Under the pieces are notes generated by a model. It did no database searches and was not told the origin of the DNA. It saw nothing but the letters and a program-made list of their open reading frames with translations. A program made the translations under genes and the position numbers. A stretch of 64,000 nucleotides of DNA from Levilactobacillus tongjiangensis (GTDB taxonomy: Bacteria > Bacillota > Bacilli > Lactobacillales > Lactobacillaceae). Where the stretch lies: assembly GCF_003946345.1 (NCBI RefSeq), contig NZ_RHNY01000011.1, forward strand, positions 39,475-103,474. The letters are read 5' to 3'. Positions 52,277-62,190 of this stretch are shown piece after piece. Numbering within the stretch: position 1 is the stretch's first letter; every line of letters starts with the position of its first letter.

Positions 52277-54526
52277 TTAGTTACGACGCTTGTTCTTAAA
52301 GCCAGCTAAACCAAGACTGCCAACCAATACGGCCAAGCCAGCGGCGACAACACCAGCAACAGATTTGTCACCGGTTTGTGGCAACGTCGTCTTCGCAGCG
52401 GCCTTAGCAGCTGGTTGTTCACCTGACTTAGAGCTAGCTGCTAAGTTAACCTTAGCGGCCGCTGCACCCTTTTGGACACTAGCAACAGTTGCCGTAGCAC
52501 CTGATTGGCCGCCCTTGTTAACGACTGCAGCCGCACTGCCGGTAGTTGCTGTAGCAACAGGAGCTTTTGGATCTCCATTTGTTGGGTTAGCTGGAGCAAT
52601 CGTAGCACCATCGCCGCCGTTAGCCAGCTTGTTGTAGCTGAAGGTAACCGTTGACCCATTAGCTGAGTACGTGCCACTGGCAACACCAGAACCTAAGACC
52701 TGGTAGCCATTGATTTTATCAGCGGTGACGTTGTACGTATCGCCGACGTTCCCGGTTTGAACGCGTTGACTGATAACCTTGCCATCTTGGTCAACGTTGA
52801 CGATGGTAACCGTCCCCGTCGTCGTTCCAGGCGTTGGGTCGACTGGATTAACTGGATCCACCGGCGTAACCGGTTTGACCGTCTTGTCGTTCGTCAACTG
52901 GAAGGTGACGTAAGCAGAGTAGTTAGAACCGGCAGGACCGTTAACCACGATGGTGTAGTAGCCATCCCGCGTGTTGGCGTTGGCAACCAGCTGGTCACCC
53001 TTGATGGTCACGTCACTAGCTGCATCGTCCATGCTGGCCAGATCCGTTTGTGAAGTTGGTGCCGTTGCCGAGTAGTTAACGGAAGCAATGGTTCCCTTCA
53101 ATGATGGGTCGATGACGTTAGTTGAATCATACTTAAACCCAATACCAGCACCCGTTACTGGATTGAAAGTGTAATTCCCGCTGTTAACCGTGACAGGTTG
53201 ACCAGTGAGCGTTTGATCTTGAGAGTAGTACGTCTGTTGTGCAGTTGGCACGATTCCCACTGTGAGGTGGTTGTTCCAGGAACTAAGCTGATTGTTTCCC
53301 ATGCTTGGCGCTACGACATCCCCACTAAAGTTGTTGTACGCAATGTTGACATCCGCGTTAATTTTAGCAACGTTCTCCATGCCACCGCTCAACTGGTTAT
53401 ATGCCAGGACTAAGATATCTAGTTTTGGCAAGTAACTGTAATCTGGAATATCGCCAGTCAACTTGTTGTTCCACAGATTCAAGCTTTGCAAATTTAGATT
53501 GTTATGCAAATCTGGTAGCTGACCCACCAAGCCGGCACCATCAAGTGACAGAAAGCTTAAATTAGGATTCTTGTCAAAGCGACTCTGGATAAATTGATCT
53601 GGCGTCATGTTCCAGTTAGCTGGGGCATCATCTGGGTAGAGCAACTGAAAGCCCGTCAAGTTTGGTGCAAACGAGAAGTTAGGAATCGTTGCAGGGTCAA
53701 CGTCAGCATTCTCCAAATCAACGTTAGTTAAACCCGTAAAGTACTGTAAACCGGTCAAATCTTTAATTTGCTCTTTTTTATCCGTGCTATTAACAAGAAT
53801 ATCATTCAGTGAAACCCGGAAACCAGTCCATGCGTAAAGTGACCAGTCTTCAACCGTGTAGCCGGTCCACTGTTGTTCAAAGGAAGCTTCAAGCGCGTGC
53901 CGTAAAGCTGAATCAGGCATCCAGACCGATGCATCAACACCCTGAATCTTAGAAACATCGGTTGGCAAGGTAGGTGCAACGACGGCGCTATCCCGTAGTA
54001 AGTTAGCCCGGCTAGCAACTGGAGTCTGAGTCTCTTTAACGTCTGGAGTCACTTGAACGTTCTGCTTAACGTCCGTTCCCGGTTGAACAGGTTCTTCAGC
54101 AACCTGCTGCTTAGGCGCTTCTTGTTTAGGCGCGACCTTTTGCCCATTGCTTTGGTTTACTTGTGATTGGTCAGTAGGTTCTTGAACATCTTTTTGCCCA
54201 GATTGTTCACCGAGTGATTGATTGTCTTTTTCATTGGAAACGTCATCATTTTCCTGACCAGCAGGTTGTTCCTGTTGCTTAGCCGGTGCTTCAGAATCGT
54301 TTGGTTGTTCACCCTGTACACTGCCATCAGAAGTAGCGGCCGGTTCACTCACTTTGGCAACCGGTGCAGCATCGCCAGTATCAGTGTCCGCCTGAGCAGA
54401 AACGCTGATACCAGCCATGCCAAGTCCTAAGCCCAACACAGTCATGCAACAGTAAACCCAGTGTTTGCCTGCCTTGTAACTCTTGTAATGTTCTTTAGTT
54501 TCCCCTAAAACTGTTTGATTCCGCAT
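52277..54526 (-). CDS. LRR/MucBP LPxTG adhesin with KxYKxGKxW signal
   Basis: A 749-residue wall protein. Signal region EHYKSYKAGKHWVYCCMTVL. Residues 45-190 are low-complexity Gln/Glu/Pro/Asn-rich. Residues about 200-420 hold leucine-rich repeats, with a stretch of plant-type consensus (NLQSLNLWNNKLTGDIPDY; LDILVLAYNQLSGGM). Then an Ig-like part (about 430-570), one MucBP domain (GTVTIVNVDQDGKVISQRVQ, about 580-640), an Ala/Thr linker, and LPQTGDKS with span and KNKRRN. Binding partner unknown; MucBP and LRR suggest mucin or host/plant surface adhesion. Confidence 0.9.
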   Translation of the reverse strand: MRNQTVLGETKEHYKSYKAGKHWVYCCMTVLGLGLGMAGISVSAQADTDTGDAAPVAKVSEPAATSDGSVQGEQPNDSEAPAKQQEQPAGQENDDVSNEKDNQSLGEQSGQKDVQEPTDQSQVNQSNGQKVAPKQEAPKQQVAEEPVQPGTDVKQNVQVTPDVKETQTPVASRANLLRDSAVVAPTLPTDVSKIQGVDASVWMPDSALRHALEASFEQQWTGYTVEDWSLYAWTGFRVSLNDILVNSTDKKEQIKDLTGLQYFTGLTNVDLENADVDPATIPNFSFAPNLTGFQLLYPDDAPANWNMTPDQFIQSRFDKNPNLSFLSLDGAGLVGQLPDLHNNLNLQSLNLWNNKLTGDIPDYSYLPKLDILVLAYNQLSGGMENVAKINADVNIAYNNFSGDVVAPSMGNNQLSSWNNHLTVGIVPTAQQTYYSQDQTLTGQPVTVNSGNYTFNPVTGAGIGFKYDSTNVIDPSLKGTIASVNYSATAPTSQTDLASMDDAASDVTIKGDQLVANANTRDGYYTIVVNGPAGSNYSAYVTFQLTNDKTVKPVTPVDPVNPVDPTPGTTTGTVTIVNVDQDGKVISQRVQTGNVGDTYNVTADKINGYQVLGSGVASGTYSANGSTVTFSYNKLANGGDGATIAPANPTNGDPKAPVATATTGSAAAVVNKGGQSGATATVASVQKGAAAAKVNLAASSKSGEQPAAKAAAKTTLPQTGDKSVAGVVAAGLAVLVGSLGLAGFKNKRRN

Positions 54527-54957
54527 GATTTTTTCCTCCTCGTGAAATGTGTGATTCCCTAGTAACCGCCTGTATCATCCTGAGGGTGGTCTTTACAAAT
54601 AGTATGTACGCGTCTATTTAATCAGTTATCTTTCAGTGCTCTTTACCACATTTTTGTTTATGTGGACAAAGAACCTTATGACTTCATTATAGCCCGATAA
54701 ATATTTTTTTCAATACGAATTATAAATATCCATAACAAAACTATTAAAAAACCGTTTCAGGGGCCAAAAATGGCGGGGCACCAGCTGATAACCGTTTAAG
54801 TCAGCTATCAAAAAACGACTGCCAGCTTGGCTAAAAAATGACATTACAGAATGTTAGTCACAGCTGGTACGGTCTTATGAAGACTGTTATAAAGCCAGGC
54901 AGTTGTCATTAAAAAAGAGAAAAGTAAATACATTCTAGATTTTACAAGTCAGCTAAA

Positions 54958-54997
54958 GGTGGCGTCCTCAAAATCAGGGACGTCATTTTTTCATTTT
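54958..54997 (+). terminator. Plus-strand terminator without a known gene
   Basis: TGGCGTCC pairs with GGACGTCA (one G.U) and is followed by TTTTTTC on the plus strand. The flanking genes are both on the minus strand. It may end a short antisense or independent RNA, for example from a weak promoter near 54904 (TTGTCA). Confidence 0.5.
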
Positions 54998-55043
54998 CTA
55001 AGCAATCGGAGCTGTTCTGGTAGTTGATCACCTGTATACACAA

Positions 55044-55074
55044 GAAGGCCCTGAGATTTTTCTCTCAGGACCTT
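55044..55074 (-). terminator. Terminator of the second LRR adhesin gene
   Basis: AAGGTCCTGAGA pairs with TCTCAGGGCCTT on the minus strand, then CTTG. Confidence 0.75.
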
Positions 55075-55105
55075 ACAATTCTATTCTGCCTTTAGTGATT
55101 TTAAA

Positions 55106-57232
55106 TTAGTCGTTCTTCCGAGACTTAACACCCAAGCCTAAGGTAGCCAACAGCATCGCGATGCCAGCAACAATAGCACTAGCTGTACTCTGTTCGTTCG
55201 TTTGTGGGAGGGTCGTCTTAGCTGCTGATTGGTTAGCAGTTTGGTCACTGGCAGTAGTGCTGGTCTTGGCAACCGTTGCTGCTTGACCACCGGTCTTAAC
55301 GGCTGAAGCAGCCATCTTAGCAACCGTCACCTTAGCCGCCTGTCCGTTGGATTGAACGACCGCATTCTGATGGGAACCGGCCTTTTTCGCAACCGTCTTA
55401 ACGACTGGTTGGTCAGCTTCATCGATAGTTGCGGCATCCCCACCAGTCGTAACAACAGGTGCGTCGGTGTCAGTGGTTGCGTCAACTGATGGCGCAACGA
55501 CGGCTGGTTGATCGACGCCCGGCATCGGGTCAGTCGTCGTGGTGGTCCCAGTACCGGGATCAACGACGGGGGTTTGGTCGTTCTTGATTTCAAAACTAAC
55601 GTAGGCAATGTAGCCACCGTATTGACTCGTGTAACTGCTGTTCCGGATGGCCATATAGTAAGTCCCATCTGGGGCATCTGCGTTGGCAACAAGGTTGAAG
55701 CCTAGCTTATTGGTTGGGTCTGCTTCGACCGTGAACCAGCTCGTGGCATTCTCTTGCTTGCCTTCCCAGGCGAGTAAGTCCGTCATCGCAACCGTGTCAT
55801 CGGGTGCCCCGTAGGTGATCCGGACGCCCTTAGAATACTGGGTGAGGATGATGGGGTCGCTACTAAGTTGACCGGTCTTGCCGTCTTGGACACCGCTAAC
55901 CACGTTCGTGATAGGGTCAAAGGTCCGGTTCTTAGCCGTCAACGTGTAACTCTTGCCGTTCAAGAATTGGTAGTAACTGTAGTTGTTGATTTGAGTTGAG
56001 CCGTTGTAACGGTCCAACATCCCGGATGAAAATTCGTTGTAGATACCATAGAACATACCGGTAAAGTTGCTGAGGTCTGGTAAATCACCAGACAGCCGGT
56101 TGTTGTTAATGTACAGGTATTGGATATCTGGCCAGTTGCTGAGACTTGGCACACTCCCAGTCAATTGGTTGTTCGCCAGGTTCAGGTTGTTCAAGCTCGC
56201 TAAACCGGCAATTCCGGATAAGTCACCGGACAAGTTATTGTTCGCCATGTTTAAGTAGGAGAGTGCGGTGTACCGGGACAGGTCCGGAATCGTGCCAGTC
56301 AAACCAAAGTGGCTCACGTCCATGCTGCTCAACTTCGTATTTGACGCGAGGTAGGTGTTGAAGAAGCTAGCCACGTCCTTAGGCGTTGCCGTCCCATTTA
56401 GACTCCCCAAGTCCAGTTGTTTCAGGTTAGGCGCAAAGGAAAAGTCGATCATTTGGTCTGCTGGAATGTCGTAACCGTAATCGAAGTTTTGTAGATTCGT
56501 AAAGTACTGAAGGCCTTCAAATTCTGAAGGCATTGGAATCGTGCCACTGTAGTTACTGGTGGTCAGCGTCGTGGCATCTTCAATGAACTGATACAAGTTA
56601 GCGTCGGTAATCTTAGCCCACGGTGCAGACTTTTGAACAACGTTTTCCACCCAAGTCCGCATTGCTTGACTTGGCATCCATACTGAAGCATCCACCCCGT
56701 CAATGCTAGGCTTAGCAACTTTGGCTAAGTTAGACCGATCAACTGCTAATTTAGATGCTGGCGCACTCATTAGCTTTGGCGCTTGCTGCTTATCATTTTG
56801 GACAGGTTCCTCGGTCTGTTTTGAGCCATCCTTGGTAACCGATTCCTGATCACCTTTTTGAGCTGCGCTTTGAATTTGTTCGGGTTGCTTTTCAGAAGCA
56901 GCTGGTGCGTCTTCTTTAGGGGCCTGATCTTTGGATGGCGTAGCCGGTTCTTGTGGGTCTTGCTGCTGACCTTTAACGCCACTGACATCATTCGACGTCT
57001 GGTCTTTGGCCTGATCATCAACCACACCAGCCGGCTTAACAGTGGAACCCGCATCCTGCTTGACAACGCTGCTCTGCGCAGCATCGGTGTCAGGCGTGTC
57101 CGCTTGGGCCACGCTAACACTGGCCAGACCCATCCCTAAGGCCAAAACGGTGATGCAGGCGAAAACCCAGCGTTTGCCTGCCTTGTAACTCTTGTAGTGT
57201 TCTTTGGATACTCCCTCAACTTTTTGTAACAT
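55106..57232 (-). CDS. Plant-type LRR adhesin, LPQTN sorting signal
   Basis: A 708-residue paralogue of the 52277 gene. Signal region KEHYKSYKAGKRWVFACITV. Residues 45-180 are Gln/Asp/Lys low complexity. Residues about 185-410 are LRRs with clear plant-type consensus (LSYLNMANNNLSGDLSGIAG; LNNLNLANNQLTGSVPSL; IQYLYINNNRLSGDLPDL). An Ig-like region (about 430-560) and Ala/Thr/Val linker follow. Sorting motif LPQTNEQS (Asn for Gly), span, KSRKND. No MucBP domain. AGGAGG upstream of ATG 57232. Confidence 0.88.
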   Translation of the reverse strand: MLQKVEGVSKEHYKSYKAGKRWVFACITVLALGMGLASVSVAQADTPDTDAAQSSVVKQDAGSTVKPAGVVDDQAKDQTSNDVSGVKGQQQDPQEPATPSKDQAPKEDAPAASEKQPEQIQSAAQKGDQESVTKDGSKQTEEPVQNDKQQAPKLMSAPASKLAVDRSNLAKVAKPSIDGVDASVWMPSQAMRTWVENVVQKSAPWAKITDANLYQFIEDATTLTTSNYSGTIPMPSEFEGLQYFTNLQNFDYGYDIPADQMIDFSFAPNLKQLDLGSLNGTATPKDVASFFNTYLASNTKLSSMDVSHFGLTGTIPDLSRYTALSYLNMANNNLSGDLSGIAGLASLNNLNLANNQLTGSVPSLSNWPDIQYLYINNNRLSGDLPDLSNFTGMFYGIYNEFSSGMLDRYNGSTQINNYSYYQFLNGKSYTLTAKNRTFDPITNVVSGVQDGKTGQLSSDPIILTQYSKGVRITYGAPDDTVAMTDLLAWEGKQENATSWFTVEADPTNKLGFNLVANADAPDGTYYMAIRNSSYTSQYGGYIAYVSFEIKNDQTPVVDPGTGTTTTTDPMPGVDQPAVVAPSVDATTDTDAPVVTTGGDAATIDEADQPVVKTVAKKAGSHQNAVVQSNGQAAKVTVAKMAASAVKTGGQAATVAKTSTTASDQTANQSAAKTTLPQTNEQSTASAIVAGIAMLLATLGLGVKSRKND

Positions 57233-57681
57233 AATGCTTCCTCCTCAGTGTGAAGTCCTGTATCGCGTCCTAGTAAGCGCATACATTAAACCGGTCATAG
57301 CCACTTCATGCTTTTGAAGATTAACGATTGTGAGCGTCCCTAGTTCGCCACACATTTGATGAAGCGGATAAATTTCTTTATGACCCTATTGTAACGCGTT
57401 CCAGATAAATATCAATAGAAACTGTAAATGCTTACAACTATTTATTTAGTTGGTTTCACGACCTTACCAATCAGTTATCACCTTTCAGGGTAACCGACCA
57501 AGAATCCTTGTAATTGCGGAAATTGACGGATATCAAGTCAAACCGTTTTACTAATTTTCGAGGGTATACCAGTACTGGAAACTGATCTAACTTTATACTG
57601 GCATCCGTCCGCGTAATCGCCAACTATGATTGCTCTTCAACTGACAGTAAAATCCGCAAAGCGATGGTTTATACTATAACT

Positions 57682-57716
57682 AAAAAGTAGGCTTGCTTCA
57701 AACAGCAAGCCTACTC
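57682..57716 (-). terminator. Terminator of the third LRR adhesin gene
   Basis: AGTAGGCTTGCT pairs perfectly with AGCAAGCCTACT on the minus strand and is followed by TTTTT. Confidence 0.9.
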
Positions 57717-57752
57717 CAATCACACAAGTCGTATTCTGGGTCATTTGCTAGT

Positions 57753-59867
57753 TTATTTCGTCCGCCGTCGGAATCCTAACCAACCACCCAAGCTAAGCAG
57801 CAACGCCACGCCCCACCAAGGTGATGTTGACTGGTCATTAGTCTGCGGTAACGTGGTCGTTGCCGCTGTAGCACCTGTTGGTCCAGTCGCTGCTAGCGGC
57901 TTAGTGGTCACAGTTGCCCCCTGACCACCGGTCGTAGTGCCACTCCCACCAGGTGTTGACGGCTTACCCGGTTCTTCAGGTCCCGGTAAATCCACGTCTG
58001 GATCATCAACATCTGGATCAGTCGTCCCCTCATCTCCATCGCCGCCGGTCTCAACAGCTGCATAGATGTAGGTCACATTGAGGTCTTCTTCACCGAACGT
58101 ACCACTGGCATTGGCTGGCGTCGAAACCAAGTGATAGCCCTCTATTTCCAAAGCTTCAGTCGTGTAGGTCGTTCCTGGTTGACCAGTCAGCACCTTATCT
58201 GCCGCCACCGATTGGCCATTAGCCAACTGATAGTGGACGGTCACGGTGGTATCCGCTACCGGGGTCACCACGGGTGGTGTCACAGTTCCGCCGCCATCCT
58301 TCTGATACACGTAGTAAACGTCAATAGCAGTATCGCCGTATTTGCCGACCGCATTTTCAGGGGTCTTCAACAGGGTATAGCCCTTAATCGTCTGGGCCTC
58401 CGTCACGTAGTCATCGCCCACCATCCCGGCAGGTAACGTCACGGCGTCTGCCAAGTCCTTTCCCGCTTCGTCCTGATAGTGGACCGTCACGGCCGCTGCC
58501 TTGTCCGCAATCACATACGGTTGCACCACGGCAAACTGGTAGGTCCCGTAAGAATCGTTTCCGGAGGCGTTACCCGTCATAAAGTAATACTCCTCCATCG
58601 GAATCACGTTAACACCAGGATAAGTGGTCCCACCAGGCTTCTGATCAGGAATTTTTGTGAAATATAGACCGCCCTGACCGTCACTCGTCGCCGTGCCTCC
58701 CGTATTATAAATGCGGTAATACAGGCCGTTGTTAGCAAAGGACACGGGCTCACCCACGATAGCTGTCGCCGCAATCTGAACAACGTTGCCATCGATTGTG
58801 GTAAACGAAATTTTTAAATGGCCCTCCCGCAAATCAGTATCCACATTGACCGGATTCAATTTCACAAATTGACTGCCCGCGTGAAATGTCGTATAGCGGT
58901 TTCCTTTCAACGGTGAAAAGTCCTGAACGTGGTTAAACGCCATCAATAGAGTCTTCACGTTCGTCAATCCGGCTAGCGGGGTCACGTCTTCAATCCGGTT
59001 ATGTTGCAGATCCAAGTAAGTTAGCTTGTTAAGCTTAGCCAGTGGTGTCAAGTCAACCACATCCCCGTAGTAATAGCCCGGGTTCTGGTCCAAACTACTG
59101 CCGAGGCTCAGCCGAGTGAGGTTGGTAGCGTACTGGAGGCCCTCCAGAGAAAATTCCGTTTTCCCATCAATATACGTGTTGACTTTCCCTTGAATGCTGA
59201 GTGTCGTCAATAATAGCAGGTCTTCCTGCGTAATATCAGCAACGCTGCCCCAGGACTGGCTTGGATTTTGACTACGTAACGCGGTTAAAATAGCTTGCTG
59301 TAGAATCTGGTTTGGCATCCACTCATCAATTGCCAAAACTTTTGCTTGATGGTTCAGCTTAACCGGTGCTGCTTGGGCCACCTGGGCTTTAACCAATTTC
59401 ACCGCTTTAATGGTGGGATCAGCCCCCTGTTTAACCGTGGTGGGCGCCGTGGCTTCAGCGGAAATCGGTACCGCCGTTTCCGGTTCAGTTGTAGGCTTTT
59501 CCGGCGTTGCAGCCGGCTGGGCGTCTTTCTGATCAGTCGGAGTCTCTGTTGGTTCAGCAACCAGCACTTCATTTGTGTCAGCGCTTTCATTTTCTACCGA
59601 ATCAGTTGCGCCCGGCTCTTCTTCAATCGTCTCTGCTGGCTGCTCCGCGGTTGCTGGATTCAGCGTTACGGAATCTGCCTGCACGTGCTGTAGGGGTGTC
59701 GTAGTTGCCGCAGTCTCAGCGTTCGTCCCCGCCGTTGTGTCTGCCTGAGCGGTCTGGCCACCAGTGACGGCAACGGCCAAGCCCGCAGTAACCACAGTGG
59801 CCCAGACCCAGCTGCGCCCCTGTTTCGTCAACGTCCAAGTTGTCGGTGTGTCGTTCATTTTACGCAC
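57753..59867 (-). CDS. Internalin-like LRR, double-MucBP adhesin, LPQTN
   Basis: About 704 residues. Signal region WTLTKQGRSWVWATVVTAGL is a degenerate KxYKxGKxW motif. Residues 45-190: Thr/Glu/Pro-rich. Residues about 195-345: internalin-type LRRs (LTYLDLQHNRIEDVTPLAGL; VKTLLMAFNHVQDFSPLKGN). Two MucBP domains follow (VTVHYQDEAGKDLADAVTLP; TVTVHYQLANGQSVAADKVL, about 480-620), then a Gly/Thr linker and LPQTNDQS, span, RRRTK. GTG at 59867 lies 6 nt after GAGGAGG; ATG 59882 overlaps that site and ATG 59858 is too far. Confidence 0.88.
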   Translation of the reverse strand: MRKMNDTPTTWTLTKQGRSWVWATVVTAGLAVAVTGGQTAQADTTAGTNAETAATTTPLQHVQADSVTLNPATAEQPAETIEEEPGATDSVENESADTNEVLVAEPTETPTDQKDAQPAATPEKPTTEPETAVPISAEATAPTTVKQGADPTIKAVKLVKAQVAQAAPVKLNHQAKVLAIDEWMPNQILQQAILTALRSQNPSQSWGSVADITQEDLLLLTTLSIQGKVNTYIDGKTEFSLEGLQYATNLTRLSLGSSLDQNPGYYYGDVVDLTPLAKLNKLTYLDLQHNRIEDVTPLAGLTNVKTLLMAFNHVQDFSPLKGNRYTTFHAGSQFVKLNPVNVDTDLREGHLKISFTTIDGNVVQIAATAIVGEPVSFANNGLYYRIYNTGGTATSDGQGGLYFTKIPDQKPGGTTYPGVNVIPMEEYYFMTGNASGNDSYGTYQFAVVQPYVIADKAAAVTVHYQDEAGKDLADAVTLPAGMVGDDYVTEAQTIKGYTLLKTPENAVGKYGDTAIDVYYVYQKDGGGTVTPPVVTPVADTTVTVHYQLANGQSVAADKVLTGQPGTTYTTEALEIEGYHLVSTPANASGTFGEEDLNVTYIYAAVETGGDGDEGTTDPDVDDPDVDLPGPEEPGKPSTPGGSGTTTGGQGATVTTKPLAATGPTGATAATTTLPQTNDQSTSPWWGVALLLSLGGWLGFRRRTK

Positions 59868-60226
59868 GATAATCCTCCTCATTCGGTTGGCAATTGTCCT
59901 ACATACAGTTGTGAAATTTAGTGATGCCCTAGCAAAGATCTCGGCTGTTTTGATTCATCCCCATTATAACTGGTCCTCCGTCATAAAGCTAGTATATAGT
60001 GAACAATCAATACCATTGTAGCAACTATAAATCAGTTGATGTAGAATCTGTTTCGGTGGTTAAGTTCTTGGCTTACCAGCGTTTATAACTATTTTTATAT
60101 TATCTACCGCCAGTTGATTATTCAATCATTTCCCATGTTACATATTTTTAAATGTGGTAAAGGCCCGCCCTACAAGGTTTGTTTGGTCATTTCTCGAACG
60201 ATTCCCTTAGATATAAGTAAATTAGG

Positions 60227-60255
60227 TTGTCCCACCCCTATTCCCATGCTACACT
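60227..60255 (+). promoter_or_regulatory. Promoter of the thi operon
   Basis: TTGTCC (60227-60232) and TACACT (60250-60255) with a 17-bp spacer, ending 17 nt before the riboswitch. Confidence 0.8.
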
Positions 60256-60272
60256 ATGTCCAACTTAAAAAA

Positions 60273-60361
60273 GTTTCTGGGGATACCGTCATACGGCACG
60301 AGAGTAAGTTGTGAACTTTGACCCATCGAACCTGTCAGTTAACACTGGCGTAGGGAGAAAC
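60273..60361 (+). promoter_or_regulatory. TPP riboswitch (THI element)
   Basis: P1 is GTTTCT (60273-60278) with AGAAAC (60356-60361). Conserved core segments: CTGGGGATACC, CACGAGAG, TTTGACCCATCGAACCTG and CACTGGCGTAGGGA. It is followed by a terminator, so bound thiamine pyrophosphate should stop transcription. Confidence 0.93.
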
Positions 60362-60370
60362 GCACGGATA

Positions 60371-60417
60371 CTTCATCTTGCGGCGGCGATTTCCCCCGAG
60401 ATGAAGCTTTTTATTTT
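60371..60417 (+). terminator. Riboswitch-controlled terminator
   Basis: CTTCATCT pairs with AGATGAAG, followed by CTTTTTATTTT, between the TPP aptamer and thiX. Confidence 0.85.
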
Positions 60418-60433
60418 GTAAAGGAGGTTATTT

Positions 60434-61186
60434 ATGAAACGTAAGCTATACCCGTTAGGAAGCTTGGTCTTACTCCTAGCGGTCTGGCAAGTGGCGGTCA
60501 CGTTGCTTAAGACACCGGCCTTCATTCTACCCAGTCCCGTGGCGGTCGTCCAAGCACTAGTGGCCGATGCCAGTGGCCTACTAACTAATTCTTGGGTCAC
60601 ACTCTACGAATCCTTGATTGGCCTAGTCATCGCCTGTTTATTAGCCTTTGGGACCGCGCTCGTCATGGACCGTTGGCAGCTACTGTATCAATCCTTCTAT
60701 CCCTTACTGGTTATCTCACAAACACTGCCGGTCATGGTTCTGGGACCACTACTGAGCCTCTGGTTTGGCTTTGGCATGGCCCCCAAAGTCATCCTGGTCG
60801 TGTTAATGAGCTACTTTCCCATCATCGTGTCCTTCTCGGAGGCCCTGGGTAAAGTCTCAAAGGAACAGATTCGGTTCCTACAGACCATGGGCGCTAAGGA
60901 TTGGCAAGTCTATCGCATCCTCAAGATTCCACAAGGCATGCAGGGCTTCTTCGCCGGTCTACGGATCGCCGCCACCTATTGTGTGAGCGGTGCCATCATC
61001 GGGGAATGGCTCAGCGCCGAAGCTGGGCTAGGATACTACATGATTCGGGTGAAGAACGGGTATCAGATCGACAAGGTCTTCGCCGCCATTTTCTGCGTTA
61101 TCGTTTTAAGTTTAGGACTCAACGTAGCAACGCGTAGTTTGCAAAAATTATATTATAGAACATTAATCCAAGGGAGATCATCATGA
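60434..61186 (+). CDS. thiX: ThiX-type ABC permease (pyrimidine thiamine precursor)
   Basis: A 250-residue permease of the SsuC/ThiX branch, with six spans and the EAA loop (ALGKVSKEQIRFLQTMGAKD, then IPQGMQGFFAGLR). Behind a TPP riboswitch, next to an NMT1-type binding protein and an ATPase, so it should form the membrane channel of a ThiXYZ-type importer of a formylaminopyrimidine or HMP thiamine precursor. Overlaps the next gene by 4 bp (ATGA). AGGAGG upstream of ATG 60434. Confidence 0.9.
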   Translation: MKRKLYPLGSLVLLLAVWQVAVTLLKTPAFILPSPVAVVQALVADASGLLTNSWVTLYESLIGLVIACLLAFGTALVMDRWQLLYQSFYPLLVISQTLPVMVLGPLLSLWFGFGMAPKVILVVLMSYFPIIVSFSEALGKVSKEQIRFLQTMGAKDWQVYRILKIPQGMQGFFAGLRIAATYCVSGAIIGEWLSAEAGLGYYMIRVKNGYQIDKVFAAIFCVIVLSLGLNVATRSLQKLYYRTLIQGRSS

Positions 61187-62187
61187 AATTATCTAAACTT
61201 TGGCTACTGGTTCCGGTTCTGCTCTCACTGACCGCCTGTGGCAACTCCAAGAGTTCATCGTCCGTCACTAAACCCGCTAAAAAGTTGACTGACGTTTCAA
61301 TTGTCCTCGACTACGTTCCCAACACCAACCATACAGGGCTCTACGTGGCCAAAGATAAAGGCTACTTCAAGGACGCCGGCTTAAACGTTAAAATCATCGA
61401 ACCCGGCGACAACGCCACCAGCGTCGGCATGGTCGGTGCCAACAAGGCCCAGTTTGGGGTCAGCTATCAAGAAGATGTAACTTACGCCCACGCAGACGGC
61501 AAGAACATCCCCGTCAAGGCTATTGGAACGGTCATCAAGCACAATACCTCCGGCTTCGTTTCTAAGAAGTCCAGCGGTATCACCTCACCTAAGGACTTTG
61601 TCGGCAAGACTTACGCTGGTTGGCAGACACCAAGTGAAGAGGCCGTGTTGAAGGCCGTTATGAGCGAAGCCAAGGTCAATCCGAAATCCTTGAAGATCGT
61701 CGGTACCACCGGTGATGGTCCTAAGAGTCTCGGGAAGAAGAACGACATCCAATGGTGGTTCCAAGGCTGGGACGTTATCCGGGCCAAGGACGACGGCATC
61801 AAGATCAACTACATGCCCCTCCGTCAACTGGACAAACGCTTAGACTACTACACGCCCGTCATCATTACGAATAACACCCAGTTGAACAAGGATCCTAAGC
61901 TGGTCAAAGCCTTCATGAAGGCCACGAAGAAGGGGTACCAGGACGCTATCGCCCACCCGAAGGCCGACGCCAAGATTCTACACAAGTATGCCAAGGATTA
62001 CGACCTGAAGTTCCTTGAGGAATCCCAAGCCTTCCTGTCCAAGAACTACACGGACGACGCTAGCAAATGGGGCCAAATGGACAGTAAGGTCTGGAACAAC
62101 TACACCGGCTTTATGAAGGAATACGGTCTGATCAAGAAGACCATCCCAGCCAGCACTCTGTACACCAACCAATACGTCGGAGGTTAG
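61183..62187 (+). CDS. thiY: ThiY-type lipoprotein, NMT1/THI5-like binding protein
   Basis: A 334-residue lipoprotein. Signal peptide with lipobox LTAC (Cys19). NMT1/THI5-like fold: DVSIVLDYVPNTNHTGLYVA, then AKDKGYFKDAGLNVKIIEPG and the Trp-rich strand DIQWWFQGWDV. These proteins bind N-formyl-aminopyrimidine or HMP-type precursors. TPP control supports this. Second gene of the operon, overlapping thiX by 4 bp. Confidence 0.92.
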   Translation: MKLSKLWLLVPVLLSLTACGNSKSSSSVTKPAKKLTDVSIVLDYVPNTNHTGLYVAKDKGYFKDAGLNVKIIEPGDNATSVGMVGANKAQFGVSYQEDVTYAHADGKNIPVKAIGTVIKHNTSGFVSKKSSGITSPKDFVGKTYAGWQTPSEEAVLKAVMSEAKVNPKSLKIVGTTGDGPKSLGKKNDIQWWFQGWDVIRAKDDGIKINYMPLRQLDKRLDYYTPVIITNNTQLNKDPKLVKAFMKATKKGYQDAIAHPKADAKILHKYAKDYDLKFLEESQAFLSKNYTDDASKWGQMDSKVWNNYTGFMKEYGLIKKTIPASTLYTNQYVGG

Positions 62188-62190
62188 CCT

